Below, piece after piece: positions 9,569 through 18,410 of a stretch of 64,000 bases of DNA. The DNA comes from DTWD01 sp963662965. GTDB taxonomy: Bacteria; Acidobacteriota; Vicinamibacteria; Vicinamibacterales; UBA8438. Every line of letters begins with the position of its first letter. Within the stretch, counting starts at the first letter, position 1. Made by a program: the position numbers and the translations under genes. The stretch covers positions 992,001-1,056,000 of the forward strand of contig OY759970.1 in the NCBI GenBank assembly GCA_963662965.1, in the 5' to 3' direction. The notes beneath the pieces were generated by a model that ran no database searches, was not told the DNA's origin, and saw only the letters and a program-made list of their open reading frames with translations.

Positions 9569-10779
9569 CAGGTTGCTGAAGAACACGAGGATCGGGCTGT
9601 TTTCATGGCCATCATGCGTGTCACGCCCCCCCCCGACAACGGTGCGCACGGGGACACGCTGTCCCGACGCGGGGGCCAGCGACACCCGCGGCCGGCGATC
9701 AGGGACACCTCGCCTCCAGATTCCGCAACCGGACCAAAGTTATAGGCGGTGGCGGCGAAGGTGAGCTGCCAATCCACCAGGGCGATGCCGCGATGCCGGA
9801 GCTTGCGCAGGCCGCCGACGGTCTTCATCCAGCCGAAGACCTGTTCCACGAGTTTTCGTTTCCGCTGACTCACGTGATAGCCCGCATGCCGCGTGGTCCG
9901 ACCGTCGATCGCACTCCCGCGGACCTTCTGCGCCACGTGGGGCGTGACGTCCTGGACGCGCACGTCGGCAACGAAGCGCGCCACATCGTAGCCCTTGTCC
10001 GCCCCGACCGTGCTGCCCGGGGAGGCGCTGGCCTCCAGCAACAGCACCGCCGCGTCGCGTTCGGCGGTCCCCGTCGCGTGGGTCGCGCAGACGTTGGCGA
10101 CAAGCCCCTGTCGATTGTCCAGCAGCACGTGGCCGAGATACGCCAGCGTGGCTTCCTTGCCTGTGCCCTTCCGATACAACATCGCCTCGGGATCGGTCGT
10201 CGACTGATGGGTGTCATTGCGCCGCCGCTCCCCGTGGAAGTTGACCGTGGGATTGCCCGGGTCCTCGGGCGGGTCGCTCTCCGCTGCGTCCACGCACCGA
10301 AAGCTTTTCAGGCTGGCCCATGCTTCCAACTGCGTCCCATCCACGGTGAAGTGTTCGTCCGAGAGCAGCCCGGCCGCCCGGGCGTGGGCCTGGACCGCAT
10401 CAAAGAACGCGGCGGCGACATCGCCCGACAGCAGCCGGTCGCGATTCTTGGTAAACGTCGTGGGATGCCAGACCGGGTCATCCATATTCAGCCCGACGAA
10501 CCACCGGACCAGCAGGTTGTCGTTGAGCTCTTCCATGAGCAGCCGCTCGCTCCGCACCGTGTAGAGCACCTGCAACAGCAAAGCGCGCAGCAATTGCTCC
10601 GGTGGGATCGACGGACGCCCTGTCGTGGCGTACAGGCTCGCGAATCGGCGCGACATTGTCTGCAGGGCTTCGTCCGTCAGCGCCCGAACGGCGCGGAGCG
10701 GATGGTCGGCCGGCACGCGCTGTTCCGGCGACAGGTAGCTGAACATGTGGGTGGTCTGCTCATCGTGTCCGCGCATGAT
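9565..10779 (-). CDS. IS1182-family transposase
   Basis: A DDE transposase of about 404 residues. Start chosen at ATG 10779 (MRGHDEQTTHMFSYLSPEQ) with an upstream GAAGGGAG. The N-terminal domain has the family signature VPADHPLRAVRALTDEAL and GRPSIPPEQLLRALLLQ. LLVRWFVGLNMDDPVWHPTT and HFTVDGTQLEAWAS (first Asp) are followed by VGADKGYDVARFV (second Asp) and KRKLVEQVFGWMKTVGGLRK (Glu region). The C-terminal ~40 residues run to the element edge and may be read beyond the natural end. It looks intact. Confidence 0.88.
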   Translation of the reverse strand: MMRGHDEQTTHMFSYLSPEQRVPADHPLRAVRALTDEALQTMSRRFASLYATTGRPSIPPEQLLRALLLQVLYTVRSERLLMEELNDNLLVRWFVGLNMDDPVWHPTTFTKNRDRLLSGDVAAAFFDAVQAHARAAGLLSDEHFTVDGTQLEAWASLKSFRCVDAAESDPPEDPGNPTVNFHGERRRNDTHQSTTDPEAMLYRKGTGKEATLAYLGHVLLDNRQGLVANVCATHATGTAERDAAVLLLEASASPGSTVGADKGYDVARFVADVRVQDVTPHVAQKVRGSAIDGRTTRHAGYHVSQRKRKLVEQVFGWMKTVGGLRKLRHRGIALVDWQLTFAATAYNFGPVAESGGEVSLIAGRGCRWPPRRDSVSPCAPLSGGGVTRMMAMKTARSSCSSATC

Positions 10780-10863
10780 CGGGCTCCCTTCAGTGTTGGG
10801 AGCATCGTAGTACGACGGGATCAATCTGTCGATCCCATTTCGCGGAGTTTTTCAGCAGTCTGC
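9567..10863 (-). mobile_element. IS1182-type (IS5 superfamily) element
   Basis: About 1.3 kb with ends TAGCAGGTTGCTGAAGAAC (left) and TAGCAGACTGCTGAAAAAC (right, reverse complement), inserted in istA on the left. On the right it abuts an IS3 element directly; the expected rest of the IS21 is not there. Confidence 0.85.
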
Positions 10864-10918
10864 TAGGGTTTTCTTGGACACTTGATTGCGAGCGAGTGCT
10901 CGCAGGAGGAGTGTCGAG

Positions 10919-11299
10919 ATGAGGAAGCACGATCAGAGTGCGGTGGCGGCGGAGGGAGCCCGGAGGGCGACTGGAGCGGCCGCCGCGCGTGACCGGAAGG
11001 GGCGGTGTTCGGCCCGGTGTACACGCGCGACGGTGCTCCGCCTCCTGCGGGGTGAGGATCTCGAGTCGGTGTCGCGGGAGTTGGGCATCACGGCGGCGCG
11101 GGCCTCGCAGTGGCGCGAGAGGTTTTTGGCGGCTGGCCAGGCCGGCTTGAAGAGCCGAGCGACCGAGGCGGTGGACGACGACCACCGTCGGCTGCAGGCC
11201 AAGATCGGCGAACTCCTGATGGAGACCGAGTTGCTGTATGCGAAGGTAGACCAGCTGGAGGCCGGCCGCCCTTTGGCCCGCCGGAGGTCGACGCCATGA
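10919..11299 (+). CDS. IS3 element a OrfA (HTH protein)
   Basis: A 126-residue OrfA. The HTH segment TVLRLLRGEDLESVSRELGI with ASQWRERFLAAGQAGL matches IS3-family OrfA, and a heptad-like LQAKIGELLMETELLYAKVDQL follows. It ends with an ATGA overlap (11296-11299) with orfB, indicating translational coupling. Closely similar in layout to element b at 41.3 kb but clearly diverged from it. Confidence 0.85.
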   Translation: MRKHDQSAVAAEGARRATGAAAARDRKGRCSARCTRATVLRLLRGEDLESVSRELGITAARASQWRERFLAAGQAGLKSRATEAVDDDHRRLQAKIGELLMETELLYAKVDQLEAGRPLARRRSTP

Positions 11300-12189
11300 G
11301 TGGCGCCCAGTCGATCGCCACCCGTCGGGCGTATGGTGTGCAGCGCGTCTGCCGCGTGTGGGCACGGCCGCGGTCGAGTGTCTATGCGCGGCGGCAGGCA
11401 CCGCGGGACTGCGCGCGCGGGCATCGCCGCGGGCCCGTCGGCGCGGCCCCGGACGATGTCCTGGTGGGCCACATCCGCCGGGTGCTCGAAGCGTCGCCGT
11501 TTCATGGTGAGGGCTACCGGAAAGTCTGGGCGAAGCTGCGGGTCGAGGGGATTCGGACCTCGCCGGAGCGGGTGCGCCGATTAAGGCGTGCGCACGACCT
11601 CCAGGCCCCGCACCGCGTGGGCCAGGCGCATGGCCCGACGGTGCACAACGGCACGATCACCACCGAGACGCCTGACGTGATGTGGGGCACCGACCTGACG
11701 GCCACGGTGACCGTGGGCGAGGGGGCGGCCTGCGTGTTCGTGGCCGTCGATCACTGCACGACCGAGTGCATCGGTCTGCATGCGGCCAAGAGCGGCAACC
11801 GCTTCGAGGCCCTGGAGCCCATCCGCCAGGGTGTCCGCGAACGCTTCGGCGGGATCAGCGACGGCGCCGCCCGCGGGCTGCGGCTGCGGCACGACCACGG
11901 GTCGAACTACCTGGCCGCCGATGTCCAACAGGAGATCGCGTTCTTCGGGATTGAGAGTTCCCCGAGCTTTGTGCGAGCGCCCGAAGGTAACGGCGTGGCG
12001 GAGCGCTTCATCCGCACGCTGAAGGAAAATCTCTTGTGGGTGCGGAGCTTCGAGACCATCGAAGACCTCCGCCTGGCCTTGCTCGCGTTCAAGCGGACAT
12101 ACAACGAACAATGGATGCTCGAGAAATACGCGTACCGAAGCCCCGCGCAGGTGCGACGCGACCTCGTCGGGCTGGACGCGGCCGCGTAG
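11296..12189 (+). CDS. IS3 element a OrfB transposase
   Basis: A 297-residue rve-type DDE integrase. SPFHGEGYRKVWAKLRVEGI marks the N-terminal HTH_21 region. DVMWGTDLTATVTVGEGAA holds the first Asp and LRLRHDHGSNYLAADVQQE the second. APEGNGVAERFIRTLKENL contains the catalytic Glu (GVAERF). It appears complete, with TAG at 12187-12189. Confidence 0.9.
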   Translation: MSGAQSIATRRAYGVQRVCRVWARPRSSVYARRQAPRDCARGHRRGPVGAAPDDVLVGHIRRVLEASPFHGEGYRKVWAKLRVEGIRTSPERVRRLRRAHDLQAPHRVGQAHGPTVHNGTITTETPDVMWGTDLTATVTVGEGAACVFVAVDHCTTECIGLHAAKSGNRFEALEPIRQGVRERFGGISDGAARGLRLRHDHGSNYLAADVQQEIAFFGIESSPSFVRAPEGNGVAERFIRTLKENLLWVRSFETIEDLRLALLAFKRTYNEQWMLEKYAYRSPAQVRRDLVGLDAAA

Positions 12190-12236
12190 ATGCGAATACC
12201 GTCAAACCACTGTCCAAGAACCCTGGGGCGGTACAC

Positions 12237-12962
12237 TGGCCGCAAGTGCGCGACACGATGCCCCGTCCACCCCCCGATCACCACCAGTACACCTGCTATG
12301 GAGAGCAGCCAGAGTAGAACCACGACCCGCAGCAGCCAGTACGTGCCGGTGGCGAGCCAGACGTCCTGGACATTCGGGACCTTCGGGAACAGCCGGGTGG
12401 GCGTGAAGGGCGCCGGGCGCGCGCCCGCGAAGGCGCGTTGCACATTGAGGCGCATAGCGCCCCCGTCTTGCTCATAGCGAACGGTGAACCAATGTGGGCC
12501 AGCGCTCAGTGTCACCGTCTCACTAATTGTGCGTCGGCCCAGGCGAGGGTTGCACTGGAGGACGAGCTGGCCATCCACAAACACGTCGACGCGGTCGTCC
12601 GCCCCGGCGTACACAACAACGGTCTGCGCCTGCGGCAGGAACCAGAAGCCGTCCCACGACACGCTGATGAAGCGCCGAGGCAGCGTAGGATCTTGATCCA
12701 GGAACGCGAGGCTGATCTCAGTGGTGCGATCCTGAGACAGGGGCGTACCGGAAAAACCACTGGTGGCGTAGAAGGTGCGAACGAGACCCATGGGTGGCGC
12801 GATCAACCCGTGCATGGCTCCGCTGAGGACCGTCAACGTCACTACGACACACAGATACCAGCGGACGAGCCGGCGCCGGATGATGGTGCCCAGCAGCGCG
12901 CGCACGCGATCACGCGACACCCTCCCCTCGCGCCAAGCCGATCTCACGCGCTCAGCTCGCAT
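12237..12962 (-). pseudogene. Membrane protein with PA14-like region, 3'-truncated
   Basis: About 240 residues from ATG 12962 (MRAERVRSAWREG), cut at its 3' end by IS3 element a. A first hydrophobic helix (WYLCVVVTLTVLSGAMHGLI) is followed by a soluble beta-rich segment with RRFISVSWDGFWFLP, VVVYAGADDRVDVFVDG and GPHWFTVRYEQDGGAMRLN. That pattern is typical of PA14/glycosyltransferase-associated domains. A second helix (LLRVVVLLWLLSIAGVLVVI) precedes the break. Such proteins are often ArnT-like mannosyltransferases, but only the N-terminal part remains. The start overlaps the end of the upstream decayed gene by 11 bp. Confidence 0.6.
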
Positions 12963-13590
12963 GTTTGGGGCGAACGTAATACATCGTCCGCGTGCCCGAC
13001 TGCAGACGTTCGGTTTCAGCGATGACGAAATGCTCGGCCACGCAGGCTTCAAACCGGTCCTGCGTGTAGCCGATGGCAAGATTATCGCGGTTTCTCACGA
13101 GCTGCGCCACCATCGCATCCTGGGGCGCGACGAACTCGATGACAATGTCGGCCTCGAAGCTCGCGAACCAGGCGACCAACTCCGGGAGCGGTACGTTCCG
13201 TCCGACCGTTCCCCACTGCGCGATACTGCAGGTCGCCACCACGGGTCGCAGCGTTCCGACGCAGTTCTCGCGAGATCGTCGATGGACATCGGCCGAGCCG
13301 CTTGGGATTGCGCCGCCGGGGGGTGACCCGCGTGTCCAGAGTCGCTTCGGCGAGCGTGATTGAGGTCGGCGACGCCGACGTGATCCTGACGCTCGACCCA
13401 TACCATACGCTTTGAGCCTTTCCCGCGCTTGAATCTCTAGGAAAATCAAAATCTCATTTTGAGGTGCCTCGGGCTGTAGGGGTTCGTTGTTCTCGTCGGC
13501 GAACATGCGGCCGAACTGGTCAGAAACGAAACGACCTCGACGCCCGCCGCGGCCGCGAGTGTGGAGGTATCGACACCAACGGCACTGTCA
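12952..13590 (-). pseudogene. Decayed gene with a methyltransferase-like C-terminus
   Basis: Codon-position GC favours coding on the minus strand, but in three different frames: VGVDTSTLAAAAGVEVVSF (~13590-13520), MFADENNEPLQPEAPQNEIL (~13506-13400), SVRITSASPTSITLAEATLD (~13400-13290) and VPLPELVAWFASFEADIVIE onward to 12952. The last part reads like the C-terminal end of a small SAM-dependent methyltransferase (...NRDNLAIGYTQDRFEACVAE). At least two frameshifts separate the pieces. The IS6 element lies immediately upstream. Confidence 0.45.
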
Positions 13591-14386
13591 ACTTGAGCGA
13601 CGGGGGGCGCTTGAATCCCTGATCGAATCGGACCGAGGCCTTCAGTCAACAGGCACACGTCACTGCCTCCCATTCGACGAACGCTCGGCTTCGCAGTACA
13701 CGGTGAAGTGTCGCCCGCAGCAGATGCCGGCCGACCCGGAAGAGATTCTGGACGACGCCGTGTATCGACGCGAAGCGCTGTAAGTGGGCGGCCGATTTAA
13801 AGCCGCGCATTTGGCGTTCGCGCTGCCGCGTCGGTTGATGGGAGACCTCCGCGCGATTGTTGGCGTACTGATTCGTGCAGTGCGTGACGGACGGCATCAC
13901 GGTGCGGTGGGCCGCTAGGTAGCTGCGGAGCTTGTCCGTGATCAGCCGACGCGGCATGCAGCCTTGGCGTTTCAAGAGCTTCCGGAAGAATCGGAGAGCG
14001 GCTCGCCGATTTCGCCGCGATTGCACCAGGATGTCGAGCACATCGCCGTCCTCGTCCACCGCGCGCCACAGATACTGCCGGCGTCCGTTGAGTGTCACGA
14101 ACAGCTCGTCGAGATGCCACGTGTCGCCCAGCCGGCCGCGCCGACGCCGAAGCGTGCGCGCGTAGCTCGGACCGAACGTCAGGCACCATTGGCGGATGGT
14201 CTCATAAGTAACCGTCACGCGCCGCTGGGCGAGCAGATCCTCCACGTCCCGGAAACTCAGGCCGAATCGGTAGTACAGCCACACGGCGTAACTGATGATC
14301 TCGGGCGGGAAGCGGTATCCGTGGTAGCTCGGCGCCTGGCTCGTCATCAGGCCACTTTGCCACCTGCACCCTTAACCTGACAATAC
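13587..14386 (-). mobile_element. IS6-family element 1
   Basis: About 0.8 kb. The right end reads TTGTCAGGTTAAG on the minus strand and the left end TGTCAACTTGAG, an imperfect inverted pair. TGTCAGGTTAA or a close variant also bounds the other IS6 copies near 18.0, 37.6 and 38.1 kb. It interrupts an sdaA-type gene fragment on its right. Confidence 0.75.
13646..14347 (-). CDS. IS6-family transposase
   Basis: A 233-residue transposase in one frame. N-terminal zinc/HTH-type region FPPEIISYAVWLYYRFGLSF and RDVEDLLAQRRVTVTYETIR; DDE core WHLDELFVTLNGRRQYLWRA (first Asp), LITDKLRSYLAAHRTV (second Asp) and NRAEVSHQPTRQRERQMRGF (Glu). This is the only apparently intact member of the IS6 group in the window, so it could supply transposase to the broken copies. 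Confidence 0.9.
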   Translation of the reverse strand: MTSQAPSYHGYRFPPEIISYAVWLYYRFGLSFRDVEDLLAQRRVTVTYETIRQWCLTFGPSYARTLRRRRGRLGDTWHLDELFVTLNGRRQYLWRAVDEDGDVLDILVQSRRNRRAALRFFRKLLKRQGCMPRRLITDKLRSYLAAHRTVMPSVTHCTNQYANNRAEVSHQPTRQRERQMRGFKSAAHLQRFASIHGVVQNLFRVGRHLLRATLHRVLRSRAFVEWEAVTCAC

Positions 14387-14529
14387 CCCGCGCGCCGCTC
14401 CACCTGTAGCCCGGGCAGCTGTCCCTCCCGCTCGCAGCCGCGTTTGACGCACTGCCGCATCGCCTCACAGATCGCCAACAGGCCGGTGCGCACGTCGGCT
14501 TCCGATCGCCACGCCCGCTCGTTGCGCGG
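14387..14529 (-). pseudogene. sdaA: L-serine dehydratase fragment
   Basis: About 47 residues (NERAWRSEADVRTGLLAICE, AMRQCVKRGCEREGQLPGL, then QVERRAG) match the segment of iron-sulfur L-serine ammonia-lyases around the N-E-x-A-W...GxLxIWxxMxxCxxRGC...LPGG motif. An IS6 element cuts it at one end and the MITE at the other, and no other part of the gene is in the window. Confidence 0.65.
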
Positions 14530-14693
14530 TGCTTCCGCCATCAACTGTTGCTACCCCGCCCTTATCTCGTTCTAACCAAACCGCTTAGACTAGATATTCA
14601 GTGCCAGAGAGGTGCCAGCGTCAAAATCGGCTGGAAGTATCTGGATGATTAGGGCTTAAGCTCTCTTCACCAACACTTGATGACGGAAGCACC
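14528..14693. repeat. MITE-like element, copy 1 (166 bp)
   Basis: Begins GGTGCTTCCGCCATCAACTG and ends, in inverted form, CACTTGATGACGGAAGCACC. The interior is nearly identical, in reverse orientation, to 40829-40994, also 166 bp. It has no transposase. The interior has a short open frame ending GWKYLDD. Confidence 0.85.
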
Positions 14694-14783
14694 AAGGGGC
14701 CATCCATGGCAGGCAAAACGGAAATCTCGGTTTAATGATTCGTCACGCCAGCGCACGGTGTCTCTTGAGGGGAGGGATAGACC

Positions 14784-16433
14784 ATGCCGAGCTTACCTGT
14801 CGTTGCTCAAGAGCAGTGGGGGTCCCGGCTCGGCGTTGTCCTCGCCGTCTCCGGGTCCGCGGTCGGGATCGGCAACTTCCTACGCTTCCCGGGTCAGGCG
14901 GCGGCCAACGGCGGCGGCGCCTTCTTGATCCCCTACTTCTGTGCGCTGATCTTCTTGGGCATCCCGATCTGCTTGGCTGAGTGGGCGATGGGCCGGTATG
15001 CCGGCAGGAAGGGGTTCCACTCGGCGCCGGCCATTTTGGGGGTCATCGGCAAGGGAAGAGCCTGGCGGTACGCGGGCGTACTCGGCGTCGTGATCCCCCT
15101 CACAGTGTCCTTCTACTACACGTTCATTGCGGCGTGGTGTTTGGGCTACTTCTATGCCTACTCGACCGGATCGCCAGTGGTCGATGCATCGATGCCCATC
15201 GCAGATCAGGCCAGAGCCTCCACTCAGTTTTACAACGATTTTTCAGGAACCAGCGAAAACGGCTTCATCTTCGGATCGCTCGGAGTTCCGACGATCGTCT
15301 TCTGGGCGGTGACGTTCGGCTTGAATATCTTCCTGATCCTCCGCGGCCTCTCGAAGGGTATCGAGAGATTCGTTTCTTTCGCGATGCCACTGATGGCCGT
15401 GTGCGCGGTGGTCGTGCTGATCCGGGTCCTCACGCTCGGAACACCGGATCCGTCGCTCCCCGACCAGAACGTGATGAACGGCCTCGCCTATATGTGGAAT
15501 CCCGACTTTACGGCGCTCGGCAATCCGCAGACGTGGCTTGCTGCCGCTGGCCAGATCTTCTTCAGTATTTCGGTCGGCTTCGGCATCATCATCAACTACG
15601 CCTCGTATGTGCGGCCAAAGGATGATGTCGCGCTCTCGGGGCTGACCGCTGCTGCCACCAACGAGGTGTTCGAGGTTGGCTTCGGTGGTCTGATCACGCT
15701 GACGGCCTCCTTCGTCTTCCTCGGACTGACCGGCACAATCGCGGCAGTGAGCACAGGCACGTTCGGCCTCGGCTTCCAGACGCTACCGGTCGTCTTCGCA
15801 CAGATGGGCGCGATCGGACCGTTGGTCGGTGCGGTCTGGTTCTTCATGCTGTTCCTGGCCGCGGTGACGAGTTCCGTCTCCATGTATCAGCCTGCGCTCG
15901 CCTTCTTACGAGAGAGCCTCGGCCTCGACCGGGTGCGTGGCACTTTGTACGTCGTGGCCATCTGCCTCGTCGGCTCGTTCCTGGTGATCTACTACACGGA
16001 GGGCAGCGTCTTCTGGAGCACCCTCGACTTCTGGGTCGGAACGTTCCTGATCCTGGTGATGGCGACGATCGAGATCATCGCGTTCAGCTGGGTCTTCGGG
16101 ATCGACGCCGGCTGGGATGAGATTCACGAGGGAGCACAAATCCAGATCGCAAGGGTCTTCAGACTTATCCTGAAGTTCGTCGCGCCGGCGTATTTGCTGG
16201 TGGTGTTGATCGCCTTTTGTGTAACGAACCTGCCCGCCTCGATCACGCAGATTCGCCAGGACCCGCTGGCTCAACTCGCGCTCGCTCTGATCGTGGGCGT
16301 CTTTGTCGCCTTGGCGTCGTGTGTACACATCGGCGAGAAACGCTGGCGTGACCGGGGGCTGGACCTCGATGGTCAAGAGTCGGCTCCGGTTTGGGAGCCC
16401 CAGGCCGGCGCAAGCACGGGAGGTAAGAGATGA
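14784..16433 (+). CDS. Sodium-dependent NSS-family transporter
   Basis: A complete 549-residue neurotransmitter:sodium symporter homologue; length fits the 12-helix MetP-type branch. The first helix has the family signature LAVSGSAVGIGNFLRFPGQA with AANGGGAFLIPYF, forming the sodium and substrate site. Further helices are evident throughout (LGVVIPLTVSFYYTFIAAW, FFSISVGFGIIINYASYV, FWVGTFLILVMATIEIIAFS). Start ATG 14784 has GGAGGG about 8 bp upstream. Its stop overlaps the start of a 34-codon gene (ATGA), the MetP-MetS arrangement, so it likely imports an amino acid such as methionine or alanine with sodium; the exact substrate is inference. Confidence 0.92.
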   Translation: MPSLPVVAQEQWGSRLGVVLAVSGSAVGIGNFLRFPGQAAANGGGAFLIPYFCALIFLGIPICLAEWAMGRYAGRKGFHSAPAILGVIGKGRAWRYAGVLGVVIPLTVSFYYTFIAAWCLGYFYAYSTGSPVVDASMPIADQARASTQFYNDFSGTSENGFIFGSLGVPTIVFWAVTFGLNIFLILRGLSKGIERFVSFAMPLMAVCAVVVLIRVLTLGTPDPSLPDQNVMNGLAYMWNPDFTALGNPQTWLAAAGQIFFSISVGFGIIINYASYVRPKDDVALSGLTAAATNEVFEVGFGGLITLTASFVFLGLTGTIAAVSTGTFGLGFQTLPVVFAQMGAIGPLVGAVWFFMLFLAAVTSSVSMYQPALAFLRESLGLDRVRGTLYVVAICLVGSFLVIYYTEGSVFWSTLDFWVGTFLILVMATIEIIAFSWVFGIDAGWDEIHEGAQIQIARVFRLILKFVAPAYLLVVLIAFCVTNLPASITQIRQDPLAQLALALIVGVFVALASCVHIGEKRWRDRGLDLDGQESAPVWEPQAGASTGGKR

Positions 16434-16534
16434 CGATCGCTGGTTGGATCCTCATGGTGGGTTCGCTCTGCTTCGTCTGGGGGCTAGCGGGTTGGTGTTA
16501 CTGGCGGATTTTCTCGGTTAAAGCGGTTCACTGA
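16430..16534 (+). CDS. metS: MetS-type NSS transporter small subunit
   Basis: A 34-residue single-helix protein, MTIAGWILMVGSLCFVWGLA followed by GWCYWRIFSVKAVH. Its ATG overlaps the TGA of the NSS transporter by four bases and GGAGGT lies just upstream, so it is co-translated. Small hydrophobic partners of this size follow MetP-type transporters (MetS in Corynebacterium) and are needed for transport there. Identification rests on size, topology and position; sequence conservation in this family is weak. Confidence 0.8.
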   Translation: MTIAGWILMVGSLCFVWGLAGWCYWRIFSVKAVH

Positions 16535-16827
16535 CGCGGCGCTGGAAGCGCAGATGAGCAGGCAGCGCGCCACTCAAGGCCTGGATGGCATCCCGGCCAG
16601 AGTCAGAGCAGCAGGGCGTCGCGCTGAAGGCACGACTGCGAGCGTTAGCGACGCGCGAGAAACAGAAACGGGAAGCACGCGCCGCGGCGAGGCGACGGTC
16701 GACATAGCAGTCCACGATAGGAGGGCTAGCGGTGGGTCTGTGACGGCATGAATCGTGGCGTGGCCTCACGATCACCAGGACAGGGCGAACCCCACAACAG
16801 GCGTAGCCTTCGACTTGAATTCTCTTT
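16535..16827. other. Intergenic region before IS1595
   Basis: No gene recognised. A short plus-strand stretch rich in Arg/Ala/Lys codons (ALKARLRALATREKQKREAR) could be a remnant of a basic coiled-coil protein, but it has no start and is soon closed by stops. Confidence 0.4.
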
Positions 16828-17560
16828 GGGTCATGCCTAGCTGAGACTCTCTGAATGAGGCATAAAGCTAAGCATGGCAACGAGAAACAAGTACGCAAAG
16901 CGTTCAAGGATTTCTGAGGCCAAGATCCGCGAGGTCGTGCGCTACGTCGCCGCCGATCTCACGGCGCTGCAGGCGGCGGCGCTGAGTGGGCTGAACCGCA
17001 ACACCGTGAACCGGCTCTACCGGGGCGTGCGGGAACGCATGCTGCTGGCCTGTGAAGCCCAGCGCCCCCTGTTCGGCATCGTCGAGGTTGACGAGCGCTT
17101 CTTCGGGGCGCGGCGCGTCAAGGGCCGGCGGGGGCGCGGCGCCTACGGCAAGACGATCGTTTTCGGCATCTTTAAGCGCCAGGGCCGCGTCTACACCGAG
17201 ATCGTCCCGGACTGCTCCAAGCCCACCCTCCAGGGTATTATCCGCGGCCGGGTCGACCCGCGCACCGTCATCAACGCCGATGGCTGGCGCGGCTACCACG
17301 GCCTGGTCGATCTCGGCGATGGCCACGTCCGTGTCGATCATGCCCGCGACGAGTTCACCAGGGGACCCGTCCATATCAACGGCATCGAAGGCTTCTGGGG
17401 CCTGGCCAAGGTCCGGCTGACCAAGTTCAAGGGCCTGCCGAGACACACCTTCCACCTCCATCTCAAGGAGACCGAATGGCGCTACAACCATCGCCACGCC
17501 AACAAGCACACATACCTGCTACAGTACCTACGCAAGACCCCGCTCAGCTAGGCATGACCC
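16828..17560 (+). mobile_element. IS1595-family element (733 bp)
   Basis: Perfect 18-bp terminal inverted repeats GGGTCATGCCTAGCTGAG / CTCAGCTAGGCATGACCC flank a single transposase gene. Flanking octamers are similar (TCTCTTT and TCTCTGT) but not an exact duplication. Confidence 0.92.
16874..17551 (+). CDS. IS1595-family transposase
   Basis: A 225-residue ISXO2-like DDE transposase. An N-terminal HTH (ISEAKIREVVRYVAADLTAL, LSGLNRNTVNRLYRGV) precedes IVEVDERFFGARRVKGRRGR (first Asp), VINADGWRGYHGLVDLG (second Asp) and HINGIEGFWGLAKVRLTKFK (Asn/Glu region). WRYNHRHANKHTYLLQYL is the usual C-terminal motif. Intact with intact ends, so probably mobile; its TAG stop lies inside the right inverted repeat. 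Confidence 0.93.
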   Translation: MATRNKYAKRSRISEAKIREVVRYVAADLTALQAAALSGLNRNTVNRLYRGVRERMLLACEAQRPLFGIVEVDERFFGARRVKGRRGRGAYGKTIVFGIFKRQGRVYTEIVPDCSKPTLQGIIRGRVDPRTVINADGWRGYHGLVDLGDGHVRVDHARDEFTRGPVHINGIEGFWGLAKVRLTKFKGLPRHTFHLHLKETEWRYNHRHANKHTYLLQYLRKTPLS

Positions 17561-17564
17561 GTCT

Positions 17565-18026
17565 CTGTAAATCAGCTACCGCCCCCTGAGGGGGCGGTAT
17601 GAGGAAGGCCCCTCGAAGGGGCCTTCGATTAGCCAAGTTCCAGTTTCTCCTGTTTCTTCTCGTCTGCTTCCTGCTTCCGGATGTAATCGCGGATGACCTC
17701 TTCCGCCACACCGACGGTGCTGACGTAGTACCCGCGTGCCCAAAAGTGGTAGCCCGTGAAGTTGCGCTGCCGCCCCAGATACTCCCGATGAATGCGGATC
17801 GCCGACTTCCCTTTCAAGAACCCCACCGTGTTCGCCACACTCACCTTCGGTGGAATACCCAACAAGACATGCACGTGATCCGACAGCGCGTGCCCTTCCA
17901 CCAACTCCACGCCGTGCCGCTGACACAACTCCCGAACGATTCTCCCAACCCCACGTCGCATCTCGCCGAAGATCGCGCGTTTCCGATACTTCGGCACCCA
18001 CACCACGTGATATCTGCAAGGCATTG
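17565..18026 (-). mobile_element. IS200-type element 1, 5'-truncated
   Basis: Carries the conserved IS200 subterminal hairpins at its 3' side (CCGCCCCCTGAGGGGGCGG at about 17580-17598, GGCCCCTTCGAGGGGCC-type palindrome about 17608-17626). The same pair occurs near 23731-23777. The 5' end is lost at 18026, where the IS6 terminus begins. Confidence 0.85.
17629..18024 (-). pseudogene. tnpA: IS200-type TnpA (Y1 transposase), N-terminally clipped
   Basis: A 131-residue single-strand transposase. The HUH motif (DHVHVLLGIPP) and catalytic tyrosine (EEVIRDYIRKQEADEK) are both present, as is the family segment FTGYHFWARGYYVSTVG. Compared with the copy at 23780-24208, about 11 residues before RYHVVWVPKYRKR are missing and replaced by an MPC read from the junction with IS6. 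The original start and its control hairpin are gone, so expression is doubtful. Confidence 0.85.
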
Positions 18027-18410
18027 TCAGGTTAACTCTCCGCCCGGCACAATGCCGGGATGAACACTCGCCGGCCCCGCTACCATCGGCATCGCTTTCC
18101 GCCCGAAATCATCAGCCATGCCGTCTGGCTCTACCACAGATACTGCATGAGCTTCCGGGATGTTGAGGATTTGCTGGCCGAACGAGGAATCATCGTGTCC
18201 TACGAAACCGTTCGCCAGTAGTGCGGGAAGTTCGGCCCCGACTACGCTCGGCAGTTGAAGCGACGACAGGGTCGACTCGGAGATACGTGGTTCCTGGACG
18301 AAGTCTTCGTGACGATCAACGGTCAGCGCCAGTATCTCTGGCGCGCGGTGGATCAAGACGGTGACCTGATCGACATCCTCGTACAACCCCGTCGGGACGG
18401 GCGTGCAGGG
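18027..18410 (+). pseudogene. IS6-family transposase, broken copy 2
   Basis: Starts at the IS6 end TTGTCAGGTTAA and encodes RHRFPPEIISHAVWLYHRYC, FRDVEDLLAERGIIVSYETV and the DDE start TWFLDEVFVTINGQRQYLWR. In-frame TAG at 18219-18221 replaces the conserved Trp of ETxRQWCGKFGP, and the gene is cut at 18410 by the 3' end of a group II intron. The remaining C-terminal half is not nearby. Confidence 0.85.

Larger units (their letters stand above)
10864..12236 (+). mobile_element. IS3-family element a
   Basis: Bounded by GTTTTCTTGGACAC on the left and an imperfect inverted CTGTCCAAGAACCC...GGCGGTACA on the right. It carries overlapping orfA and orfB. The left flank is the IS1182-type element; the right flank is the 3'-truncated membrane protein gene at 12237. 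Confidence 0.82.
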
